DNA of 39,345 bases from Allobosea sp. ASV33 (GTDB lineage: Bacteria > Pseudomonadota > Alphaproteobacteria > Rhizobiales > Beijerinckiaceae): NCBI RefSeq assembly GCF_016428755.1, contig NZ_JAELTI010000046.1:1-39345 (forward strand). The letters run 5' to 3'. Under the pieces are notes generated by a model. The model was given only the letters and a program-made list of their open reading frames with translations. It did no database searches and was not told where the DNA came from. Positions 8,943 to 17,433 of this stretch are shown piece after piece; positions within the stretch are counted from its first letter, which is position 1; every line of letters begins with the position of its first letter. Made by a program: the position numbers and the translations under genes.

Positions 8943-9137
8943 GGGCTGGTTCCTGTCCGGAAGGCTCCAGGCCTGCAGCCTGTCCGTACGGTGTCTAAAA
9001 AATAGCCATACAGGGGCGCAACCCGCGGGTCCAATGCGTCTCCGGCAGGGGCGTCGTGCGGCGGCGTGGAAGCTTTTGTTAACGGCGCGCGACCATAACC
9101 GGACACGAGCTTGACCTATGGTGAGACTGGGTAAGGG

Positions 9138-10904
9138 ATGCAGGGCAGGATTCGACGCTGGCTGGGTGCCCGAGACGCGGTGGAGGGCATCCCCGCAGCG
9201 CCGGTGCCGGTACTGGAAGCCGTGTCTCTGCCGGCCGCGATCCCGCCCTATGATCCCTCCGCCCATGACGCGGTGGACGATATCGAGCGTGATATCCTGC
9301 TCGCGATGCAGCGGCTGACCAAGGAACTGGGCGAGGTCGAGCAGCGCTCGGCCGAGTCCGAGAGCGGTTCGCGCAGCATCCTCGAGAATGCCGGCAGCAT
9401 GCGCATGGCCGTCGGCGCCGCCAGCGAGAACGCCTCCGCGCTCGCCGCCGCGACCCATCAGGTCTCGCAGGCGGCGGAGGAGGTCGATGGCGCCATGGTC
9501 AGCGTCCGCGACAAGCTCGACGCCGCGGTGCTGCGCGCCGGCGAGGCGGCGCTGATGCTGGACGGTCTGGCCGTCGCCACGGGAGAGATCCGGGGCATCG
9601 TCGATTCGATCGCCGAGATCGCGCGCCAGACCAATCTTCTCGCCCTCAACGCGGCGATCGAGGCCGCCCGCGCCGGCGAGGCCGGGCGCGGCTTCGGCGT
9701 GGTCGCGCATGAGGTGAAATCCCTGTCCGTCGAGGTCAGCGAGGCCGTCGGCCATATCCGCGAGCGCGTCGACCGCCTGACTCGCGCCGCCCAAGGCTCC
9801 ACCGGCATCGTCAACGACACCTTGCAGATCGTCCGCGACGTTAACCCGATCATGGCGACGATCGGGCGCGCTTCGCAGGAACAGGCGAGCTCGACCGCCG
9901 AGCTTTCCCGGAATGCGCGGGAAACGGCCCTCTTCGTCGAGGGTGTGGCGCGCCGCGCCGAAGAGATCGACCGCATCGCGCATGAGACGGTCGTGGAGAA
10001 CGAGCGCGCCCGCCGGGCCACGCAGAAGGGCAGCCGCCTGGTCGGCAACATGCTCAGGCGCTTCAAGCCGGTGCTGCGCCATTCGGCCTTCGCGGACCGG
10101 CGGCGCTTCGATCGCTTTCCGACGGCCCGCAAGGCGCATCTCGTCGTCGGCGGCGTCGATATTCCCGGCCGCCTCGTCGATCTCGGTCGTGGCGGCGCCC
10201 TGCTCGCCGGCCCGTCGCAATCCCGACTGCCGATCGGCGGCGTCGGCATGGTCACGATCGAGGGCCTGCCGCCGTTGCCCTGCCGCATGACCGGCATCAG
10301 CGAGCACGGCCTGCATATCGCCTTCGCGGGGGATGCTGCCGCCGGCTGCGGCGCGCTGGCGGTCATGATCGAGGAGATCGAGCGCTCCTATCGCCCGTTG
10401 ATCGAACGGGCCCAGGATTTCGCACGCGAGATCGCGGTCGCGATGGAAGGGGCCATCGATAGCCGCCTCGTCTCAGAGGACGATCTCTTCGACCTCCGTT
10501 ATGTCCCGGTTTCGGACAGCGAACCCCGGCAGTATCTCAGCCCGAGCCTGTCCGCGCTCGAAACCGTCCTGCCGCCTCTGCTCGCCGCTACGCTCGGCTC
10601 CGATCCGCGGCTGGTCTTCGCCTTGCCGAGCGATCGCAACGGCTATCTGCCGGTCCATCATGTCGGCTGGTCGCAGCCGCAACGCCCCGGCGATGTCGCG
10701 TGGAATACCGCTCATGCCCGCAACCGGCGCATCATCGACAGCCGTGCAGGCTTGAGCGCCGGGCGCTCGATCCGCCCGTTCCTGATCCAGCTCAGCCGCC
10801 ACGACAACGAGGATGGCCGCAGCGAATTGCTGAGCGAGATCAACGCACCGCTGCGCGTCCGCGGCCGCCATTGGGGCGGCGTGCGGATGGGTTATCGGCT
10901 TTGA
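9138..10904 (+). CDS. Soluble methyl-accepting chemotaxis protein with PilZ-like and C-terminal sensor-like domains
   Basis: The 588-residue protein has no transmembrane segment. Residues about 50-310 form a long coiled coil with the conserved chemoreceptor tip ([19 protein letters not shown] at 160-178, then [14 protein letters not shown]), which binds CheW and CheA. Residues about 319-410 resemble PilZ: R322-x-x-x-R326 and D348-L-G-R-G-G353, where the usual serine of D-x-S-x-x-G is glycine. The last 140 residues (450-588) match a domain found at the C terminus of many alphaproteobacterial receptors: [49 protein letters not shown]. It probably feeds a cytoplasmic ligand or c-di-GMP signal to the chemotaxis array. 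Azospirillum Tlp1 is a known PilZ-bearing receptor. Confidence 0.88.
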   Translation: MQGRIRRWLGARDAVEGIPAAPVPVLEAVSLPAAIPPYDPSAHDAVDDIERDILLAMQRLTKELGEVEQRSAESESGSRSILENAGSMRMAVGAASENASALAAATHQVSQAAEEVDGAMVSVRDKLDAAVLRAGEAALMLDGLAVATGEIRGIVDSIAEIARQTNLLALNAAIEAARAGEAGRGFGVVAHEVKSLSVEVSEAVGHIRERVDRLTRAAQGSTGIVNDTLQIVRDVNPIMATIGRASQEQASSTAELSRNARETALFVEGVARRAEEIDRIAHETVVENERARRATQKGSRLVGNMLRRFKPVLRHSAFADRRRFDRFPTARKAHLVVGGVDIPGRLVDLGRGGALLAGPSQSRLPIGGVGMVTIEGLPPLPCRMTGISEHGLHIAFAGDAAAGCGALAVMIEEIERSYRPLIERAQDFAREIAVAMEGAIDSRLVSEDDLFDLRYVPVSDSEPRQYLSPSLSALETVLPPLLAATLGSDPRLVFALPSDRNGYLPVHHVGWSQPQRPGDVAWNTAHARNRRIIDSRAGLSAGRSIRPFLIQLSRHDNEDGRSELLSEINAPLRVRGRHWGGVRMGYRL

Positions 10905-10943
10905 CGGGCTAGCCCGGCGAGACGGGGCAATCCGGACCCGCCT

Positions 10944-11074
10944 GTCATCCCGCGCGCTGCGGCATGCAATGCCGCTGCGCAGACGCGGGATCGTCCTCAG
11001 GAAGAGGCGCCTACTCGTCGCGCGGTCCCGTGTCTGCGGCGCACCGCTGCGCGTTGCACCGCGCACGGGATGAC
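10944..11074. repeat. Palindromic intergenic repeat, copy B
   Basis: A 131-base element with terminal repeats GTCATCCCG and CGGGATGAC and further internal pairing (GCAGACGCGGGA against TCCCGTGTCTGC). It is divergent in sequence from copy A but has the same layout. It separates the convergent chemoreceptor and vWA-like genes. Confidence 0.75.
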
Positions 11075-11083
11075 AGTGCGCTT

Positions 11084-11848
11084 TTACAACCGGTCCCAAT
11101 TCACGTTGATGGCGAGCTTCTGGAAAGCGCCCTTCCAGAGCGCCGCAGCCTGCTCGAGCCTCGCCGCGTCGTAGACGCCCTGGACCTGATGCACGCTCAG
11201 CTCCCAGCTCGATGCGCCGGAATCCTGCCAGACCTTGCCGAGCAGCCGCCGCAAACGCTCCGGATCGCGCGCGCCGGCTCCGTTGCCGAAGACGGTGTAC
11301 TGGTTCGAGTTCTGGAGCATGTCGGAGACGAGCAGCAGCTTGCGGTCTCCGGTCGGGACGCGGTTCTCGCGGCGCGAGACGACATCGCCGATGGCCTCGA
11401 CGATCGGCGACTGATTGCCCTTGGCCGGCTGGGTCAGAACGGTCAGCGCCTCGTCGAGCGGCCGGCCGAATTTCTCGACCCATTTGACGTATTCGCGCCG
11501 CGGGTTGCCGATCAATTCGCTCGCCGTCTTGCCGGGGTTGCAGAGCGAGACGAGCGAAGGAAAGCCGGGCTCGAACACGTCGTTGAAGACATAGATCGAC
11601 AGCAGCCGGTCGGCCGGCAAATCGTCGCCGACCTGTTTGACCAGCGTCTTCAGGCGCTTCGCCTGCACATCGCTCCACGGGTCGGTCTTGTCGACGAGGA
11701 TGAGGGTGTGCCCGACGGGCCCGGTCTTCGGGCACAGCGTCTCCTGGTCGCGCGGTGGGCCGCGCAGCAGGGTAGGCGCCGCGAAGAAGCCGACTAGGCC
11801 AAGCCCGGCGAGCACGGAGGCGACGGTCGCCCAGTTCTCGGTCTTCAT
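11084..11848 (-). CDS. Membrane-anchored vWA-like protein of unknown function
   Basis: The 254-residue protein has one N-terminal hydrophobic segment (residues 8-27) and is otherwise soluble, probably periplasmic. The core resembles a von Willebrand A fold. Strand one ends in the MIDAS-like D53-K-T55-D56 (TLILVDKTDPWS), a serine lies at S147 in NQSPIVEAI, and a later strand ends in S175-D176 (RKLLLVSDML). These match the three MIDAS loops loosely. It is the last gene of a three-gene operon, 10 bases after the coiled-coil membrane protein. I do not recognise a named family. Confidence 0.75.
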   Translation of the reverse strand: MKTENWATVASVLAGLGLVGFFAAPTLLRGPPRDQETLCPKTGPVGHTLILVDKTDPWSDVQAKRLKTLVKQVGDDLPADRLLSIYVFNDVFEPGFPSLVSLCNPGKTASELIGNPRREYVKWVEKFGRPLDEALTVLTQPAKGNQSPIVEAIGDVVSRRENRVPTGDRKLLLVSDMLQNSNQYTVFGNGAGARDPERLRRLLGKVWQDSGASSWELSVHQVQGVYDAARLEQAAALWKGAFQKLAINVNWDRL

Positions 11849-11858
11849 GTTCCGCTCT

Positions 11859-13328
11859 TTAGCGCTTCATTGCGGCGAAATCCTCCGCCGCCTGCTTCTG
11901 GGCCGCCTCGTCCTGCTCGAAGGCCTCGCGCCCAGCCTGCGCCGCCCTGAGTTTCACCTGCTCGATCTCCCCGGCAAGGTCGATGCCGCGCAGCAGCACC
12001 AGCCGATCCCGGAGCTTGGCCTCGATCAGCGCCGGCATGCTGGTGAGCTGCTGCTCGAAATCGTCGATCTGACGCCGGGCGGCGACATATTCCGGCAGCT
12101 CCGCCGGCTGGTCGATCTCGGCGAGGTTGAGCGACTGCGCGAAATAGGCTGGCGGCAGATCGGTCCGGACCCTGAGATTGGCCTCGCGATACTGCATCAT
12201 CGCCGCATCCTTGGCGGCGCGCAGTTGTCCCAGCCGCGAGAGATAGAGATCGCGCGCCTTCTCGGCGGCAGCCTTCACGCCCTGCAGCTTGCCGAGTTCG
12301 TCGCGGCAATCCTCGCGGAAGCCGTCGACCTGGGTGCGGATCGCCTCCAGCTCCGGCAGCAATTCGGCATCGAGCCGGCGCCGTTCCTCCTCGACCGCGC
12401 TCCAGCGCTGCCGCCAGCGCTTATAGGCGGTGGCATGCCCAGGATAGGTGCCGAAGGCGGTATAGCCCTTCGTCGCCGAGACGAAGGCGACGAGGCAGCC
12501 GATGATGACCAGCGCGACCGACTTGATATCGTAGATCGCGAACGGGTTCTCCATCATGCGCGGCATGACCTGGAAGGAGCGCGCGTCGGGATTGGCGATC
12601 AGCATCTCGCGGTAATGCCCCACGGCGAGATTGAATAGCACGATCAGCCCGATCATCCCGGCATAGGCCGGCAAGGCCCAGAACAGGTGCGAGCTCTTCA
12701 CATGCTGGCAATAGCGCGCCGGCCCGACCCCCATGAAGAAGCCGAGCGCAATGTTGAGCGCCGAGATGATCACGGCCGTCGCCGCGCCGCCGACCAGGCC
12801 GAAATCGCTCGCCTCGGCGAAGAAATTGCCGTTGAGCAGGCTTTCGATCACCAGAGGCACGACCAGGAAGAACAGGATGAACTGCCACTTGTCGAGCTTG
12901 GGATCGGCCCGGCGCTTGTTCTCGTAATTGAAGAAAGCGTATTCGCGCTTGGCCCGCAGCGCATCGTAGACGCGCTGCTCCAGCTCCCCGCCATGCTTGT
13001 TCAGCATCGCGCGCATCGTCGCCTCGACGCCCCGGACGCGGCCTTCGAAGCGCTGCTGCGTGAACAATTCGCGCCGGCTCGTGACCTCTGCCTGGATCGC
13101 ATTGAGACTTGCCGCCGCCTCCTGCCGCAGCGTGGCGAAATGCTCGCGCGCCCGAGCGATCAGCGTCTGCTCGGTCTGCGAGAGCATCGTCGCATGGGCC
13201 GGTGGCTGGTTCTCGACGGCGTCGCTTGCACCGTGATGCCCGGCCTTGACCGACTCGGCGAGATGATGGGCGGTGGGAGCAGGCGTCATCCGCACGACCC
13301 GCGAGGCTGCACTGTCGTCATTCGCCAT
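11859..13328 (-). CDS. Unknown four-helix membrane protein with coiled-coil arms
   Basis: The 489-residue protein has helical, charged N-terminal (about 50-145) and C-terminal (about 300-489) regions. They flank four hydrophobic segments at about 148-165, 176-200, 214-238 and 268-287. The C-terminal arm is rich in heptad-like Glu/Arg/Ala/Leu patterns and probably forms a coiled coil. The even number of helices puts both arms on the same side, most likely the cytoplasm. Start and upstream stop overlap by 11 bases, indicating coupling. No enzymatic motif is visible and I recognise no family; a scaffold or mechanically coupled membrane complex is possible but unsupported. Confidence 0.75.
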   Translation of the reverse strand: MANDDSAASRVVRMTPAPTAHHLAESVKAGHHGASDAVENQPPAHATMLSQTEQTLIARAREHFATLRQEAAASLNAIQAEVTSRRELFTQQRFEGRVRGVEATMRAMLNKHGGELEQRVYDALRAKREYAFFNYENKRRADPKLDKWQFILFFLVVPLVIESLLNGNFFAEASDFGLVGGAATAVIISALNIALGFFMGVGPARYCQHVKSSHLFWALPAYAGMIGLIVLFNLAVGHYREMLIANPDARSFQVMPRMMENPFAIYDIKSVALVIIGCLVAFVSATKGYTAFGTYPGHATAYKRWRQRWSAVEEERRRLDAELLPELEAIRTQVDGFREDCRDELGKLQGVKAAAEKARDLYLSRLGQLRAAKDAAMMQYREANLRVRTDLPPAYFAQSLNLAEIDQPAELPEYVAARRQIDDFEQQLTSMPALIEAKLRDRLVLLRGIDLAGEIEQVKLRAAQAGREAFEQDEAAQKQAAEDFAAMKR

Positions 13329-13917
13329 GGGCGGCTCGCATCAGGACATGGCGGGCTTCGACGATATCCACCCAGAAGTCGCGGAAACCCGGATAAGCCG
13401 GGCGCAGATAGGCGCGCTTGAACCAGATCGTCAGCGCGACGAGCCCGCAGAGGCCAAGTGTCGGCAGGATCGCGCCCGCAAGAGCCGGCACTCCCTCGAC
13501 GGCCAGATGCGAGGCCATCGATGCCAGTCCCAGCGCGCTCGCGATGGCCAGCAAGGCCAGAACGCAGTGCCGCCCGGTGTCGTAGGCGAGCTGCAGGGCC
13601 GCGGTCATGATGATGATGGCGAAGGCCGCGCAGAGTTCGAGCACGGCCAGCCCCGCGACGACAGCCGCAACGCCGGCCATGATCCCGGTCGGAGAAGCCG
13701 GCGAGAGCATGGTGAAGACGCTGCGCCCAGAGGACCAGGCCAGGAACAGGCAGAACAGCAGCGTCGCGCAAAGCAGCATGGCGATCAGGGGCAGCGCACG
13801 CCTCAGATTCGCGGCCATGATGGCGAGCCGCGCCGCATGGGTCTGCCTGACGGCGCCATCGATTGCGCTCGCGGCGGCCTTGATCCGGCCGGCCATCGCC
13901 TTGAACTGTGACCGCAT
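13318..13917 (-). CDS. Unknown multi-pass membrane protein
   Basis: The 199-residue protein has an amphipathic basic N terminus and hydrophobic stretches at about 41-61, 77-110, 117-138 and 143-166, ending in a short cytosolic-looking tail (FKRAYLRPAYPGFRDFWVDI). The start at 13917 is supported by GGAG five bases upstream. It is the first gene of the operon with the coiled-coil and vWA-like proteins and lies 76 bases after moaA on the same strand, so read-through from moaA is possible. I do not recognise the family. Confidence 0.72.
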   Translation of the reverse strand: MRSQFKAMAGRIKAAASAIDGAVRQTHAARLAIMAANLRRALPLIAMLLCATLLFCLFLAWSSGRSVFTMLSPASPTGIMAGVAAVVAGLAVLELCAAFAIIIMTAALQLAYDTGRHCVLALLAIASALGLASMASHLAVEGVPALAGAILPTLGLCGLVALTIWFKRAYLRPAYPGFRDFWVDIVEARHVLMRAAHGE

Positions 13918-13993
13918 GCAACTCCACCCGTCACGGGGACGGTGACCGCATTCCGCCGAAGGGTCAAGCGAGGGCCGGGCGCTCCGGCCGCCC

Positions 13994-15043
13994 TCAGCCG
14001 CCGGTGACGCTCATGTGCCGGCCGACGGCGGGGCCTGAATGGCGTCGGTCGATGATGAAATCGTGGCCCTTCGGCTTGCGCGCGATCGCCTCGTCCATGG
14101 CGCGGAAGAGCAGGGCGTCGTCCTGCGAGGCCCGGACCGGCGCACGCAGGTCGGCGGCGTCCTCCTGACCGAGGCACATGTAGAGCGTGCCGGTGCAGGT
14201 CAGGCGCACGCGGTTGCAGCTCTCGCAGAAATTATGGGTCAGCGGCGTGATGAAGCCGACGAGCCCGCCGGTCTCCTTGACGCGCACATAGCGCGCCGGC
14301 CCGCCGGTGCGGTAGGGATCGTCGACCAGCGTGTACTTGTCCATCAGCCGCCCGCGCACCACCGAGAGCGGCAGATACTGATCGACGCGGCCGGCCTCGA
14401 TCTCGCCCATCGGCATGACCTCGATCAGGGTCAGGTCCATGCCGAGCCCGTGCGACCACAGCATCAGCTGCTCGATCTCGTCGTCGTTGACGCCCTTCAG
14501 CGCCACCGCGTTGATCTTGACCCGCATGCCGGCCTTGCGCGCCGCCTCGACGCCGTCGAGCACGACCTTGAGATCGCCCCGGCGGGTGATCTCGCGGAAC
14601 TTGTCGGGGTCGAGCGTGTCGATCGAGACATTGATGCGGCGCACGCCGTACCCGGCCAGCTCGGCGGCATAGCGATGCAGCAGCGAACCGTTGGTTGTCA
14701 GCGTCAACTCGTCCAGCGCGCCGGAGGTGAGATGGCGCGAGAGCGAGCGGAACAGGCTCATGATGTCGCGACGTACCAAAGGCTCGCCGCCGGTCAGGCG
14801 CAATTTCCGGGTGCCGCGCGCCACGAAGGCGCTGGCGATCCGGTCCAGTTCCTCGAGCGTCAGCAATTCCTTGCGCGGCAGGAATTTCATGTCCTCGGAC
14901 ATGCAATAGACGCAGCGGAAATCGCAGCGATCCGTCACCGAGATGCGCAGATAGGAAATCTTGCGGCCGAACGGGTCGACCAAGGGCGACCGCGTCAGCG
15001 GCTTCATGTCGTCGAGCAGCACGTCTGCCTCACGTTCCCGCAT
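13994..15043 (-). CDS. moaA: GTP 3',8-cyclase (molybdenum cofactor biosynthesis)
   Basis: This radical-SAM enzyme makes 3',8-cyclo-GTP, the first step of molybdopterin synthesis. With the start at 15043 it has 349 residues. The N-terminal [4Fe-4S] motif is C40-x3-C44-x2-C47 ([10 protein letters not shown]), and the second cluster site is C273-x2-C276-x13-C290. The protein ends in the GG needed for activity. The SAM-binding LTGGEPL is present. The frame extends to 15226, but that extension overlaps the divergent DUF971 start region and lacks MoaA similarity, so I chose the ATG at 15043. No other moa genes are in the window. Confidence 0.93.
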   Translation of the reverse strand: MREREADVLLDDMKPLTRSPLVDPFGRKISYLRISVTDRCDFRCVYCMSEDMKFLPRKELLTLEELDRIASAFVARGTRKLRLTGGEPLVRRDIMSLFRSLSRHLTSGALDELTLTTNGSLLHRYAAELAGYGVRRINVSIDTLDPDKFREITRRGDLKVVLDGVEAARKAGMRVKINAVALKGVNDDEIEQLMLWSHGLGMDLTLIEVMPMGEIEAGRVDQYLPLSVVRGRLMDKYTLVDDPYRTGGPARYVRVKETGGLVGFITPLTHNFCESCNRVRLTCTGTLYMCLGQEDAADLRAPVRASQDDALLFRAMDEAIARKPKGHDFIIDRRHSGPAVGRHMSVTGG

Positions 15044-15167
15044 TGTGGAGCGGCCGGTCCGCACAGGATGCGGGCGCGCCTTCACATTGCTATAGCATGA
15101 CATTGGCACTGCGCCCGTGAAGGTCAAGGACCTCTCGAAGGCAGTCTGCGAAGGACGAATACCGCCC

Positions 15168-15530
15168 ATGTCATCCTGGCCGACCGAACTGCGCCTCTCC
15201 AAGGACCGCCGGACGCTGCACGTCACCTTCGACGATGGTGCAAGCTTCGCGCTGCCGGCCGAGCTTCTGCGCGTCGAAAGCCCTTCCGCCGAGGTTCAGG
15301 GCCACCATCCCAGCCAGAAGACGATCGTGCCCGGCAAGGCCGAGGTCGAGATCCTCCGGGTCGAGCCGGTCGGCCACTACGCGGTCAGGCTCGGCTTCGA
15401 CGACATGCACGAGACCGGCATCTATGCCTGGGACTATCTGCGCGAGCTTGGCGAACAGGGCGAGGAAAAGATGCGCGCCTATCTCGCGGCGCTGGCCGAG
15501 AAGGGCCTGTCGCGCGAACGGCGGCGGTAG
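15168..15530 (+). CDS. DUF971 protein (gamma-butyrobetaine hydroxylase N-terminal-like)
   Basis: The 120-residue protein matches the DUF971 fold: [68 protein letters not shown]. In eukaryotic butyrobetaine hydroxylases this is the small N-terminal domain; bacterial stand-alone versions are linked to iron-sulfur proteins by fusion to Mrp/ApbC, but their role is not settled. The ATG at 15168 begins the conserved region; a GTG at 15117 would add 17 residues of no clear similarity. It is divergent from moaA, an iron-sulfur enzyme, across a 124-base gap. Confidence 0.85.
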   Translation: MSSWPTELRLSKDRRTLHVTFDDGASFALPAELLRVESPSAEVQGHHPSQKTIVPGKAEVEILRVEPVGHYAVRLGFDDMHETGIYAWDYLRELGEQGEEKMRAYLAALAEKGLSRERRR

Positions 15531-15545
15531 CCCAACAAAAAAAGA

Positions 15546-15566
15546 CCGGCGTTTCCGCCGGCCTCT
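15546..15566. terminator. Short hairpin between convergent genes
   Basis: A 6-bp stem (15546-15551 with 15556-15561) and tetraloop, with an A-run on the left and a weak CTCTT on the right. It could terminate transcription from both sides between the DUF971 and L,D-transpeptidase genes. Confidence 0.5.
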
Positions 15567-15587
15567 TCATCGAAATCTATAGGTCGC

Positions 15588-16166
15588 TCAGCGCGCGACG
15601 ACGACGCGGGTGCCGACCTTGGCGCGGTCGTAGAGGTCGATCACGTCTTCGTTGAGCATGCGGATGCAGCCCGAGGAGACCGCCTGGCCGATCGTCTCCG
15701 GCTCGTTCGAGCCGTGGATGCGGTAGAGGGTCGAGCCGAGATACATGGCGCGCGCGCCGAGCGGGTTGTCCGGGCCGCCGGCCATGTGGCGGGGCAGGTC
15801 GGGGCGACGCTTCAGCATCTGCGCCGGCGGGGTCCAGCCCGGCCACTCGGCCTTGCGGGTGATGCTCTGGCTGCCGGCCCAGTCGAAGCCGGGGCGGCCG
15901 ACGCCGACGCCGTAGCGCATCGCCTTGCCGTCGGGCATCACGTAATAGAGGCGGCGCTCGGTCGAGTTGATCACGATCGTGCCCGGCTTTTGCTTCGTCG
16001 GATAGTCGACGATCTCGCGCGGAATGGCGGTGGCCTGCGCCTTGGCAGGGTCCACATATTGGACCAGCGGCTGGCGGGTCAGCGGGTCGATTTCGGCTCG
16101 GGCGGCGGAGCCCAGAGCGAGCAGGCCTAGGCCAGCGAGCAAGGCCAGACGTGTGGAGCGGATCAT
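15588..16166 (-). CDS. L,D-transpeptidase (YkuD domain), exported
   Basis: The 192-residue protein has a signal peptide (1-24, cleavage after ARA) and a YkuD catalytic domain (about 60-190). The active-site pattern is H151-GSNEP...SSGC167-IRM, with C167 the nucleophile. Such enzymes form 3-3 crosslinks in peptidoglycan or attach proteins to it in the periplasm. The RRLYYVMPDGKAMRYGVGVGR segment is characteristic of the alphaproteobacterial ErfK/YbiS group. It stands alone; the next gene on the same strand, a lytic transglycosylase, is 180 bases upstream and is also a cell-wall enzyme. Confidence 0.92.
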   Translation of the reverse strand: MIRSTRLALLAGLGLLALGSAARAEIDPLTRQPLVQYVDPAKAQATAIPREIVDYPTKQKPGTIVINSTERRLYYVMPDGKAMRYGVGVGRPGFDWAGSQSITRKAEWPGWTPPAQMLKRRPDLPRHMAGGPDNPLGARAMYLGSTLYRIHGSNEPETIGQAVSSGCIRMLNEDVIDLYDRAKVGTRVVVAR

Positions 16167-16345
16167 CGGAAGAACCTCGGGCGGATCGGGACGGCTGGGT
16201 CGCGAAAATGACGCAGAAAAGTCAACGTCTCCTCAACGTCCTGTCAGCTTCCCCAGGGTCGTGCAATGCAGCCGCAATCACATCGCCGGGAGCGATCGAG
16301 CTTTGCCGTGCCGCGTTGCGCGCATGCAACATCGCCGCTTGGCCG

Positions 16346-17281
16346 TCAGCTCCGCAGCACGACGCAGGCGCCGCGATCGGCCTGGATCCGCCGGCACAAG
16401 GCGATGGCCTCGGCGCGCGTCGCGGCGGGCAGCCGCACCCGGTAGAACGCGCGCGTGCCGCGGCTGCGCAGGCGCGTCCCGATCACCATCGGGGGCAGGG
16501 CGCCGATGATCGCGCGATGGCGGGCGCCCGCTCGCTGGAATGTGGCGAGCGCTCGCGCCTTCGAGAAATTGCCGGCGAGCTGCACGCCCCAGGGTGCGAA
16601 GGGCGCTTCCGCGATCGCAGGCAGGGCAGGGCGGGACTGCCGGATGGCGACGAGCGTCGGCGCGCAACTCGCCTGCGCATCCTTGTCGCGGGTGGCCGGC
16701 GGCATCGGTGGCGAGCGCCCGTCGCCATTGGCTCGGTCGATCGCCTCGTCCGCCCAGTCCTCCGCGGTCCGCCCGGTGATGGCGAAGACGTAGTTCTCGG
16801 TTTCGCTCGGCAGGAAGCGCGCCTGACCGGCCTTGCGCGCGGCGAGCCAGCCGGCGACGCGATTGGGTCCGCCATTATAAGCGGCGGCCGCGAGGCCCCA
16901 ATTGCCGAAGCGGTCATTCAGTTCCGCCAGGAAATGCGCCGCCTTTGGCACGGCCTGCTCGGGATCGAAGGGGTCGATGAGCCCGCGCTCGCGCGCCGTG
17001 CCGGGCATGAACTGGGCGACGCCCTGCGCGCCGGCCGGACTGGTGACGCCGGGGCGGAAACTCGATTCCTGGAAGATCAAGCGGGTCAGGAAGGCGGCGG
17101 GCACCGATTGCGCCCTGGCTGAGTCGTCGATCAGGCGGCAGAGCGCATCCTGGATGCCCGATGACGCCGGCAGCGGCTCCTCGGCCGCTCGTGTCGGCGA
17201 GGTCAGCAGCACAAAGGCCAGCAGCAGCGCTGTAAGCCCTTGCAGCAGATGAATGAGAGCATGGGCACGGCCTGATATCAT
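16346..17281 (-). CDS. Lytic transglycosylase with SLT domain and SPOR-like C terminus
   Basis: The 311-residue protein has a signal peptide (1-32) and an SLT domain with catalytic E72 (LIFQESSFRPG), then GAQGVAQFMPGTA and AAAYNGGPNRV, all standard for family 1 transglycosylases that cleave glycan strands. The last 80 residues (APWGVQLAGNFSKARALATF ... FYRVRLPAATRAEAIALCRRI) look like a SPOR domain, which binds denuded glycans at the division site. The ATG at 17281 is chosen because it leads directly into the signal peptide after a GAGAG stretch; the upstream in-frame Met at 17335 would bury the signal. Confidence 0.9.
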   Translation of the reverse strand: MISGRAHALIHLLQGLTALLLAFVLLTSPTRAAEEPLPASSGIQDALCRLIDDSARAQSVPAAFLTRLIFQESSFRPGVTSPAGAQGVAQFMPGTARERGLIDPFDPEQAVPKAAHFLAELNDRFGNWGLAAAAYNGGPNRVAGWLAARKAGQARFLPSETENYVFAITGRTAEDWADEAIDRANGDGRSPPMPPATRDKDAQASCAPTLVAIRQSRPALPAIAEAPFAPWGVQLAGNFSKARALATFQRAGARHRAIIGALPPMVIGTRLRSRGTRAFYRVRLPAATRAEAIALCRRIQADRGACVVLRS

Positions 17282-17433
17282 CGGCTCTCTCTGCCATGTT
17301 CGGCCGCTTGCGACCATGCGGCGCGCCTTTCGCATTGTGACGAGGCGCCGGCCTGTGTCATGAGGACGCCGCGCGCTGCCGGCTCGTCGGGAGGCCGCGC
17401 TTGGTTCTGTGAAGTCTCGGAGAGAACGCCGGA

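Noticed and set aside
7989..9005. 338-codon plus-strand frame
   Set aside because: Antisense to the EamA gene; Asp/Arg/His-rich shadow translation.
8943..10316. 458-codon upstream extension of the EamA gene
   Set aside because: It lies across the divergent promoter region and antisense to the chemoreceptor gene, and is not membrane-like; a TTG start with a ribosome binding site at 8942 explains the gene.
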